Part shown: piece by piece, positions 4,770 through 10,641 of the stretch
How positions within the stretch are numbered: position 1 is the stretch's first letter
Layout: the number at the start of each line of letters is the position of its first letter
From: Candidatus Falkowbacteria bacterium LH_S3
Lineage (GTDB): Bacteria > Patescibacteriota > Patescibacteriia > Patescibacteriales > JAGXOH01
DNA length: 10,641 nt
Direction: 5' to 3'
Assembly: GCA_023659985.1 (NCBI GenBank)
Contig: JAGXOH010000020.1
Location: forward strand, 1-10,641
Made by a program: the position numbers and the translations under genes
Notes under the pieces: model-generated
Databases searched by the model: none
Told to the model about the DNA's origin: nothing
What the model saw: the letters and a program-made list of their open reading frames with translations, nothing else

Positions 4770-7718
4770 GTGCCTAATTATAAACTCCAAAAAAAGAACA
4801 CCGGACATAAATATCAAAGAACTTGGAAAGACGATCATCAAGAAAGAGTTGCGAAGCCGAAAAACAATTCTGGATATAAAAAAGATAAACATAAAAAACA
4901 AAGAAAAAAGGGTTTATCCGGTTTAATTTTTAATAAAACTACTGTTTTATTAATTCTTGGCATTATTTTTGCCGGGAGTATTTTTGTTGTAAGCATGGTT
5001 GCTTGGATGTCTAAGGATCTTCCTAATCCAAATCAATTAACAAACAGAGAGGTGTCGCAAACCACAAAAATATATGATAGGAGCGGAGAAAATTTGTTAT
5101 ATAAAATACATGGTGAACAACAGCGAACCCTAATGACATTAGATGAAATACCAGATATCGTAGAACAAGCTGCTATATCTATTGAGGATAAAAAATTTTA
5201 TAAACATGAGGGTTTTAGTTTATGGGCTATTTTCAGAACGGCTTTAACTAATATAGTTAACAATAAACGCGCCGGAGCTTCCACTCTTACTCAACAATTG
5301 ATTAAAAACACTGTTTTAACCCCGAAAAAAACCTATACCAGAAAAATAAAAGAATTAATTTTGGCTTATAAACTAGAAAATGCTTATACTAAAAATCAAA
5401 TTCTGCAAATGTACCTTAATGAAGTACCTTATGGCGGAATGGCTTATGGAGTGGAAGCAGCTAGCCAATATTATTTTGGTAAAAGTGTTACTGAAGTTAA
5501 TATAGCTGAAGCAGCCGTTTTGGCATCACTGCCCCAAGCTCCCAGTTATTATTCTCCTTATGGACCACACAAAAAACAATTAATACAAAGACAAAAATAT
5601 ATATTAAACTTAATGAACGAACAGGGCTATATAACTGAACAAGAAGAAGAAGGTGCTAAAAACTATAATATAAAGTTTACACCCCCCTCCACTGACATAA
5701 AAGCTCCTCACTTTGTTATGTATATTAAAAAGATCTTAGCTGATAAGTACGGACAAAGAATGCTAGAACAAAAGGGGCTAAAAATTTACACTACCTTGGA
5801 TTGGTATAAACAAAAAAAAGCCAAAAAAATAATAAAAGAAGAAGCCCTGAAAAATGCTCAAAACTATAATGCTCAAAATGCTGCTCTGGTTTCTATTGAT
5901 CCCAAAACCGGACAAATTTTAAGCATGGTTGGTTCTCGTGATTATTTTGATAATGAAATAGATGGTCAGGTTAATGTAACAATTAGCAATAGGCAGCCTG
6001 GTTCATCTTTAAAACCTATGGTTTATGCCACCGCTTTTAGCAAAGGGTATCGACCGGAAACCATATTAATAGATGCCCCAACAGATTTTGATGCTACTCA
6101 AGCTGAATATAAACCTCAAAACTTTAACAATAAAACCAGAGGTCCAATCTCTATGAGAAAGGCGTTGGCTGGCTCTATTAATATTCCAGCTGTTAAAACT
6201 CTGTATTTGGTCGGAGTGGATAAAGTTATATCCAACTTAAGCGACTTAGGGTATACCACTATCTCTGAAAAAAACAAAGAAAAATACGGACTTTCTTTGG
6301 TTTTAGGAGGAAAAGAGGTAAAGCTTCTAGAACACACCAATGCCTATAGCGCTTTTGCTAGAGAAGGGAATACACACCCTGTTTCAGCAATATTAAAAAT
6401 AGAAGATAACCAAGGAAGGGTGTTGGAAGAGTTTGAAAATAAAACAAAAAAAACCTGGAAAGCTCAAACTGCCAGAATGATTAATAGCATTTTATCAGAT
6501 AACAATGCTCGAGCTTTTACTTATGGTCAAGACAATTGGCTAACTCTTGACAATAGACCAGTGGCAGCTAAAACCGGAACTACTGACAACTTTAAAGATG
6601 CTTGGACTATAGGATACACCCCTTCTCTTGTAACCGGTGTTTGGGTGGGAAATAATAACAACACAAGTATATCCCAAGGAGCTTATGGAGGCACGGTGGC
6701 GGCTCCTATCTGGAATAAATATATGCAAGCCGTTTTAGGAGACACACCGGTTGAAGAATTTAAAAAACCATCTCCTAATAAAACAAAAAAGCCTATTATT
6801 AATGGTTCTATTGAATTCCAAAAAAATGTGAAAATAGATACCGCTTCAGGATTGCTAGCCACAGAATATACTCCGGAAAATTATATAAAAGAAAATACTT
6901 TTCAAAACTACCACTCCATACTTTATTATGTTAACAAAGAGCACCCCTTAGGAAAAAAACCAAAAAATCCGGAGCAAGACCCCCAATATGATTTATGGGA
7001 AAAAGGGGTACAAAAATGGGTTAAAGAACACAACAAAAAGGAAAAAACAGCATCTTCTTCTCTTTCCTTAAAAGATATTCCGGAAAAAGAAGATTATTTA
7101 CACAAACCCGAAAATAGACCTAAATTCACTATTTCTTATCCGCAAAACAAACAAATAATAGAAACCCCTACTCTACAATCTAAATTAGAATACATATCAG
7201 CGATCAGAGGTATAGATAACGCTAAATATTTTATTGATAATAATTTGTTAACAACAAATTCTTCTTACCCTTTTGAGTTAACTACAAACATTAATTTTTT
7301 ACACAATGGATATCATGATCTAACAGTTGTATTGTGTGATGATATTGATAATTGCTCCTCTAAAACAGTAGCTTTTAATTTAAAGTTAGATGAGCATATT
7401 ATTAATAAACAACCTGCTATTTCTTGGCTTTCTCCTAAAAACGGCTTAGCTGTTAACCATATAGATTATCCTATTAATCTTCGTTTGCAATTAAAAAACT
7501 ATCTTAAGATTAACAAAGTAGAGGTTTTTTATACATCAACCAGTAAAAACAAAAGTCCTAAGATTATAAAGACCTTAAAATCAATAAACCATCCCTTAAT
7601 TAACATTAATTGGTCTATCCCACCCCTAACCGGAGGATATGAGCTTAGGGGTCGTATTTATTGGGGTCAAGGAAATGTGGCGGAAAGTGAGCCCTTAATA
7701 ATGACCGTTACTAATTAA
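4770..7718 (+). CDS. bifunctional class A penicillin-binding protein (1A family)
   Basis: This enzyme polymerises lipid II into glycan strands and cross-links the stem peptides outside the membrane. Of 982 residues, 1-55 are a strongly basic cytoplasmic tail and about 57-79 a single membrane anchor. The GT51 domain (about 100-270) has EDKKFYKHEG (139-148, E139 catalytic), GASTLTQQL (169-177), RKIKELILA (191-199) and NQILQMYLNEVPYGG (209-223). The transpeptidase (about 370-655) has SSLK (S412 nucleophile, K415), SIN (469-471) and KTGT (601-604), so both activities look intact. About 320 residues follow with alternating beta-strand patterns, likely two Ig-like or similar domains (around 770-880 and 885-982), making it longer than the usual 700-850. 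The start is GTG: an in-frame TAA lies at 4746-4748 and no ATG occurs before the membrane segment. No clear Shine-Dalgarno is present. It ends 2 bp from dnaN. Confidence 0.96.
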   Translation: MPNYKLQKKNTGHKYQRTWKDDHQERVAKPKNNSGYKKDKHKKQRKKGLSGLIFNKTTVLLILGIIFAGSIFVVSMVAWMSKDLPNPNQLTNREVSQTTKIYDRSGENLLYKIHGEQQRTLMTLDEIPDIVEQAAISIEDKKFYKHEGFSLWAIFRTALTNIVNNKRAGASTLTQQLIKNTVLTPKKTYTRKIKELILAYKLENAYTKNQILQMYLNEVPYGGMAYGVEAASQYYFGKSVTEVNIAEAAVLASLPQAPSYYSPYGPHKKQLIQRQKYILNLMNEQGYITEQEEEGAKNYNIKFTPPSTDIKAPHFVMYIKKILADKYGQRMLEQKGLKIYTTLDWYKQKKAKKIIKEEALKNAQNYNAQNAALVSIDPKTGQILSMVGSRDYFDNEIDGQVNVTISNRQPGSSLKPMVYATAFSKGYRPETILIDAPTDFDATQAEYKPQNFNNKTRGPISMRKALAGSINIPAVKTLYLVGVDKVISNLSDLGYTTISEKNKEKYGLSLVLGGKEVKLLEHTNAYSAFAREGNTHPVSAILKIEDNQGRVLEEFENKTKKTWKAQTARMINSILSDNNARAFTYGQDNWLTLDNRPVAAKTGTTDNFKDAWTIGYTPSLVTGVWVGNNNNTSISQGAYGGTVAAPIWNKYMQAVLGDTPVEEFKKPSPNKTKKPIINGSIEFQKNVKIDTASGLLATEYTPENYIKENTFQNYHSILYYVNKEHPLGKKPKNPEQDPQYDLWEKGVQKWVKEHNKKEKTASSSLSLKDIPEKEDYLHKPENRPKFTISYPQNKQIIETPTLQSKLEYISAIRGIDNAKYFIDNNLLTTNSSYPFELTTNINFLHNGYHDLTVVLCDDIDNCSSKTVAFNLKLDEHIINKQPAISWLSPKNGLAVNHIDYPINLRLQLKNYLKINKVEVFYTSTSKNKSPKIIKTLKSINHPLININWSIPPLTGGYELRGRIYWGQGNVAESEPLIMTVTN

Positions 7719-7720
7719 TT

Positions 7721-8857
7721 TTATTGTTTTATAGGCATTATTATATATAAATAATCTTTCTCCTCGCAAGGCTTGATTACACAAGGAGTGTTGTTATCAA
7801 TTATTTCAATCTGAACATTTTCTTCATTAATATGATTTAGCCCATCTATTAAATAATTATAATTAACTATTATCCCATTATTTTCACCAGAAACGTCTGT
7901 TTCTATATTTACAATATTTTCTCCTGTATCACCAGAGGTTGAAGACACAATTAATTTATTTTCTTCCTTAACAAGATCTAAGTTAACATCGTTTATACCT
8001 GATTTGGAAAACAAAGAAGATGTTTTTACAGCTCTTATTAATTCATTCCTATTTACAATCACCACACTTTTAGGGTTGGCAGGAATTATTTGTTTATAAT
8101 CAGGGTATTGTCCTTCAATAAGCTTAGATACGATCTCTGTTGATTGGACAATAAATAAAATTTGATTTTCAGAAACATAAAAAGTTATATCCAAATCTTT
8201 TTCTTGTGCTTCATTGTTGTCTTGAATGTTTGATAAAACTCTTATTAGCTCTTGAATAGTTTTAGAAGGAACTATTATTCTTTGATCTTCTATTTGAGTA
8301 TTGTTTGTTTTTATTTTTATGTTTTTTTCAGCTAATCTATATGAATCAGTGGCAGCCAATGTTAATTTTTCATTACTAAATACGAAAACTGCTCCTGTTA
8401 GTTCTATTCTGGATTCATTATCTGCGACAGCAAAAACTACTTTTGATAAAGCATCTCTAAATTCAAATATATTAACATTAAAACTATTATCTCTATCAAC
8501 TGTTGGTATTAAAGGGAAATCATCAGCTGATTGGCCTTTGATTTTTGTTTTATAATTTTCACATTTTATTTTTATTTCGCTTTCTTTTTGGGCTATGTTT
8601 ATTTGTTTGTTTGCTAATAAGTTAACATAATCAGCTATCATTTTAGAATTAACAGTATATACCCCTTCTTCTATTATTTTCCCTCTAAGGGTGTGAACTA
8701 TTCCAATTTCTAAGTTAGTAGAAATTAATTTAATATTTCCATCTTTAGCCTCTATCATAATATTGTTTAATATAGGGAGATTTTGATTTTTTCCAGCAAT
8801 ATGACTAGCTAAATATAAACCATTTTTTAAATTTTCTTTTAAGATTGAAATTTCCAT
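7721..8857 (-). CDS. dnaN: DNA polymerase III subunit beta (sliding clamp)
   Basis: The clamp encircles DNA as a dimer and tethers the polymerase and repair proteins. The 378-residue product has the usual three-fold repeat of the clamp fold: domain 1 about 1-120, domain 2 about 125-250, domain 3 about 255-378. Recognisable segments include LPILNNIMIEAKDGNIKLIS (27-46), ADDFPLIP near 110-117, ATDSYRLAEK in domain 2 (hydrophobic cleft and DNA-facing region), EGQYPDYKQIIP between domains, and the C-terminal YLYIIMPIKQ, matching the canonical ...VIMPxR/K end. Length is typical. It lies downstream of dnaA on the same strand, as in most bacteria, but separated by 216 bp that carry the likely origin. 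No Shine-Dalgarno precedes the ATG (8857-8855); the leader is extremely AT-rich. No recF follows; a convergent PBP gene ends 2 bp away, and no terminator is visible. Confidence 0.97.
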   Translation of the reverse strand: MEISILKENLKNGLYLASHIAGKNQNLPILNNIMIEAKDGNIKLISTNLEIGIVHTLRGKIIEEGVYTVNSKMIADYVNLLANKQINIAQKESEIKIKCENYKTKIKGQSADDFPLIPTVDRDNSFNVNIFEFRDALSKVVFAVADNESRIELTGAVFVFSNEKLTLAATDSYRLAEKNIKIKTNNTQIEDQRIIVPSKTIQELIRVLSNIQDNNEAQEKDLDITFYVSENQILFIVQSTEIVSKLIEGQYPDYKQIIPANPKSVVIVNRNELIRAVKTSSLFSKSGINDVNLDLVKEENKLIVSSTSGDTGENIVNIETDVSGENNGIIVNYNYLIDGLNHINEENVQIEIIDNNTPCVIKPCEEKDYLYIIMPIKQ

Positions 8858-8905
8858 AATTTATTAATTATTTAAATATACTTAAGTAATAAAGTTAATA
8901 AGGAT
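8858..8905. other. AT-rich candidate DNA-unwinding element
   Basis: A 48-base block with only six G or C bases, next to the tandem AGTGGAAAA motifs. It also forms the dnaN leader, so low GC may partly reflect a promoter region. A phased TAA TAA AGT TAA TAA GGA TAG series at 8887-8907 resembles the DnaA-trio pattern described at the Bacillus origin, but AT-rich DNA yields TAA triplets easily. Confidence 0.4.
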
Positions 8906-8922
8906 AGTGGAAAAGTGGAAAA
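8906..8922. repeat. tandem AGTGGAAAA pair, degenerate DnaA-box-like
   Basis: AGTGGAAAA occurs at 8906-8914 and again at 8914-8922, sharing one base, an 8-bp period. Each copy differs from TGTGGATAA at two positions. On the minus strand the unit reads TTTTCCACT, close to the TTTTCCACA at 9084-9092. They may be low-affinity initiator sites beside the AT-rich block. Confidence 0.4.
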
Positions 8923-9012
8923 ATTTTTGTTTTTTGTTTGTGTTATTGGTTTAGATGTTTATTTTGTTTTTGAAATTGCCTGGGAAAAGTTGGGGATTGA
9001 TATGTGTAAACA

Positions 9013-9021
9013 TGTGTATAA
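9013..9021 (-). promoter_or_regulatory. DnaA box
   Basis: The plus strand reads TGTGTATAA, so the minus strand reads TTATACACA, a full match to TTATNCACA. A degenerate neighbour, TGTGTAAAC, lies 10 bp upstream at 9003-9011 in the same orientation. Confidence 0.7.
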
Positions 9022-9038
9022 AGGAATGTGTTTTTTAT

Positions 9039-9047
9039 TTATTCACA
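9039..9047 (+). promoter_or_regulatory. DnaA box
   Basis: TTATTCACA is a full match to TTATNCACA and faces the 9013-9021 box. A degenerate copy, ATTTACACA, follows immediately at 9048-9056 with two mismatches. Confidence 0.7.
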
Positions 9048-9073
9048 ATTTACACAATTTTTTCCCAATATAA

Positions 9074-10477
9074 TTAACAAGGGTTTTCCACATCATTAAA
9101 TAGGATTTGTTTTATGGATTCTACTTCTTGTTTTATTTTTTCATTTTCATTTTGTATTTCTTTAGAAATCTTATTATAAGCATGTATAGCTGTTGTGTGA
9201 TCCCTTCCACCTAATTCTTCACCAATAGTTGGGTAAGAAGAGTTAATCTCCTCTCGCATTAGGTAAATAGTGATTTGGCGAGGCCAAACCAGCTCTTTTC
9301 TGCGCCCCCTTCCAGTTAATTCTTGGTTGCTTATATCATAAAATTTAGCAACTGCTGATAAAATATCTTTATGTGTCATTGATCTGGCTTGGGTGTTTGT
9401 TAATAAGTCGTTAAGAATATTTTTTACAGTTTTTACCGAAGGAGGAGTATTATTAAATTCATGAAAAGCTATTACTCTGTTTAAGGCGCCCTCAAGCTCT
9501 CTAATATTATTTTTTACATTATTAGCAATATATTCTATTGTTTCGTAGTTCAGGGTAAAGTTTTTTTCTTTTGCTTTATTTTTTAAAATAGCCATTTTGG
9601 TTTCAATATCAGGTTGAGAAATATCAGCCACCATTCCGGCTTCAAACCTAGATAATAACCTTTGTTCTAGAGCAGGAATAGATTTAGGTGGTTTATCAGA
9701 TGTTAAAACAATTTGTTTATCTAATTGCTGTAGTTCATTAAAGGTATGAAAAAATTCTTGTTGTGTTCCGTCTTTACCTGCCATAAATTGAACATCATCT
9801 ACTAATAAAAGATCCACGTTTCGATAACGTTCTTTAAATTCTTTAGCCTTACCTCCGTGTATGGATTGAATATAGTTATTGGTGAATTTTTCACTAGTAA
9901 TATATAAAACTTTGTTTGTTTTTTGACAGACCTCATTTCCTATGGCTTGCAATAAATGAGTTTTTCCCAAGCCCACACCACCATAAATAAATAGTGGATT
10001 ATAAGCCTTTCCGGGATTGGCTGATACCGCTTTGCAGGCGGCATGAGCCAATTCATTTCCTTTTCCCACAACAAAGGTATCAAATTTGTATTTAGGATTA
10101 AGGCCAAACCGAGAAGATGAAGTAACAGGTTCGTTAGCGTCTATGTTTGTTTTTTCACTTTCTTTTTTTTCTTTTTCTGTGTTTTTTGTGTTGGCTTTTT
10201 GAAATAAAGAATTAGTGTTATTAGGCTTCTTGGTGTTTATTTTATAAACAATACTGGAAATATGGCTGTTGGTTATGTTTTTTAAAGCTTTTAAAATTTC
10301 ATCATGATATTTTTTTTCCAGCCATGCTTTAGTAAAAGCATTAGGGACAGATACGATTACTTGGTTTTCATCAAAAGATGATATAAAAGTGTTTTTAAAC
10401 CAAGTTGTAAAATTAGCTTTAGAAATATTTAATTCAATTTCACCCAACACAGCTTGCCAGATTTGTTTTTTATCCAT
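9074..10477 (-). CDS. dnaA: chromosomal replication initiator protein DnaA
   Basis: DnaA-ATP binds DnaA boxes, oligomerises at oriC, melts the DNA and loads the helicase. The 467-residue product has all four domains: domain I (about 1-80, with IWQAVLGEIELNISKANFTTWF at 6-27), a short Asn/Lys-rich linker II (about 81-125), AAA+ domain III (about 126-345) and DNA-binding domain IV (about 350-467). Motifs: Walker A GGVGLGKTH (166-174), Walker B LLLVDD (223-228), sensor 1 LTSD (258-261), RLLSRFEAG (273-281), sensor 2 RELEGALNR (326-334), basic GRGRRKE (389-395) and the DnaA signature GRDHTTAIHAYNKI (424-437). Length is typical. The ATG is at 10477-10475; the only ribosome-site-like bases, AAAGG, are almost touching it. 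It is the first gene before dnaN, and its 3' end carries a near-match DnaA box. Confidence 0.98.
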   Translation of the reverse strand: MDKKQIWQAVLGEIELNISKANFTTWFKNTFISSFDENQVIVSVPNAFTKAWLEKKYHDEILKALKNITNSHISSIVYKINTKKPNNTNSLFQKANTKNTEKEKKESEKTNIDANEPVTSSSRFGLNPKYKFDTFVVGKGNELAHAACKAVSANPGKAYNPLFIYGGVGLGKTHLLQAIGNEVCQKTNKVLYITSEKFTNNYIQSIHGGKAKEFKERYRNVDLLLVDDVQFMAGKDGTQQEFFHTFNELQQLDKQIVLTSDKPPKSIPALEQRLLSRFEAGMVADISQPDIETKMAILKNKAKEKNFTLNYETIEYIANNVKNNIRELEGALNRVIAFHEFNNTPPSVKTVKNILNDLLTNTQARSMTHKDILSAVAKFYDISNQELTGRGRRKELVWPRQITIYLMREEINSSYPTIGEELGGRDHTTAIHAYNKISKEIQNENEKIKQEVESIKQILFNDVENPC

Positions 10478-10488
10478 ACCTTTAAGGT
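10478..10488. repeat. short perfect inverted repeat at the dnaA start
   Basis: ACCTT, one base, AAGGT forms an 11-bp palindrome touching the dnaA start codon. It also contains the only Shine-Dalgarno-like bases of dnaA. It could be an operator or chance; the stem is too short and too close to the ATG to weigh much. Confidence 0.3.
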
Positions 10489-10576
10489 TTTAAAATATAT
10501 TAAAGCTTATTAAAACAAAAACTAAAGATAAATACAAATAATAATGTTTGATTTAGTTTATTATCTTTTCTAAGGA

Positions 10577-10606
10577 ATTGCAACTGGTGTACTGTTGCAG
10601 GGTCAA
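10577..10606 (-). promoter_or_regulatory. candidate dnaA promoter overlapped by an inverted repeat
   Basis: On the minus strand TTGACC (10606-10601) is followed after 18 bases by TGCAAT (10582-10577): a near-consensus -35 with a weak -10. An inverted repeat, TGCAAC at 10579-10584 and GTTGCA at 10594-10599 with a 9-base spacer, sits between and over the elements. The implied leader of about 95 bases is AT-rich. This is a candidate only; more AT-rich -10-like strings occur closer to the gene. Confidence 0.3.
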
Positions 10607-10616
10607 GGTTACACTT

Positions 10617-10625
10617 TGGGGATAA
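10617..10625 (-). promoter_or_regulatory. near-match DnaA box upstream of dnaA
   Basis: The plus strand reads TGGGGATAA, one mismatch from TGTGGATAA. It lies about 140 bp upstream of the dnaA start, just beyond the candidate -35. DnaA boxes in dnaA promoters are known to mediate autoregulation or to form a second origin part. Only one such near match is visible before the window ends. Confidence 0.35.
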
Positions 10626-10641
10626 TTAATGTTGTTTAAAG

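Larger units (their letters stand above)
8858..9073. other. putative replication origin (oriC) between dnaA and dnaN
   Basis: A 216-bp gap with no gene. It holds two perfect TTATNCACA-type DnaA boxes (9013-9021 on the minus strand, 9039-9047 on the plus), two degenerate boxes with two mismatches (9003-9011 and 9048-9056), a tandem AGTGGAAAA pair (8906-8922), and an A+T-rich stretch at 8858-8905 that could be the unwinding element. A one-mismatch box, TTTTCCACA, lies just inside the dnaA 3' end at 9084-9092. The dnaA-dnaN gap is a known origin site in many bacteria. The short distance and low number of perfect boxes leave room for a second origin part upstream of dnaA. Sequence skew was not computed. 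Confidence 0.7.

Noticed and set aside
7622..7652. 8-bp inverted repeat (ACCCCTAA with TTAGGGGT) as a terminator for PBP or dnaN
   Set aside because: The loop is 15 bases, there is no T tract on either strand after the stem, and it lies inside the PBP coding sequence.
8301..8555. Plus-strand open frame inside dnaN
   Set aside because: Antisense to the sliding clamp with low-complexity content; no ribosome site or family.
461..10477. UGA recoding as in some CPR lineages
   Set aside because: All seven complete genes stop at TAA, with no in-frame TGA, and glycines are encoded by ordinary GGN codons.
10579..10641. tRNA gene or rpmH start at the right edge
   Set aside because: No tRNA cloverleaf or TPsiC-arm consensus could be built. 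The ATG at 10629 opens MLFK, unlike ribosomal protein L34, and only four codons are available.

Overview
The window looks like a chromosomal origin-proximal segment of a low-GC (AT-rich by eye, roughly a third G+C) bacterium. It most resembles the Candidate Phyla Radiation (Patescibacteria, perhaps Parcubacteria-like). This rests on gene style rather than a search: a NYN-domain gene inserted between rpsO and pnp, a GalT-like protein with two CxxC zinc sites, a class A penicillin-binding protein with a long beta-rich C-terminal extension, dnaN with no recF after it, few Shine-Dalgarno sequences, and TAA as the stop of all seven complete genes. No in-frame TGA was seen, so nothing suggests UGA recoding.

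Layout from left to right. Positions 1-49 may hold the first codons of a minus-strand gene running off the edge, but this is uncertain. Positions 50-300 are an AT-rich, low-complexity repeat field with no gene: two near-identical 54-bp copies 83 bp apart, plus many TGACA/TGTCA pentamers. Positions 301-460 are the rpsO leader with possible hairpins. On the plus strand follow rpsO (S15), a LabA-like NYN putative ribonuclease gene, and pnp, closed by a strong intrinsic terminator at 3698-3735. A clear extended -10 element then starts a second plus-strand unit: a GalT/HIT-superfamily nucleotidylyltransferase and a bifunctional class A PBP (GTG start). This unit meets dnaN tail to tail with a 2-bp gap. 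On the minus strand, dnaA is followed by dnaN, separated by 216 bp with two perfect DnaA boxes, degenerate boxes and an AT-rich stretch. I call this the likely oriC. The last 164 bp hold the dnaA upstream region with a candidate promoter, an inverted repeat and a near-match DnaA box.

Functionally, rpsO-NYN-pnp joins translation with RNA decay: S15 is known to autoregulate in several bacteria, PNPase is the 3'-5' exonuclease, and the NYN protein is a plausible companion RNase. The GalT-like and PBP genes concern sugar-nucleotide metabolism and peptidoglycan synthesis. dnaA, dnaN and the intergenic origin form the replication-initiation block. If the origin is where I place it, the five plus-strand genes are all transcribed towards it, head-on to the leftward fork, which is unusual for rpsO and pnp.

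I found no mobile element, CRISPR array, tRNA, rRNA or obvious defence system. The window is mainly housekeeping; its less explained parts are the repeat field, the NYN insertion, the rpsO leader, the sparse ribosome binding sites and the origin architecture.
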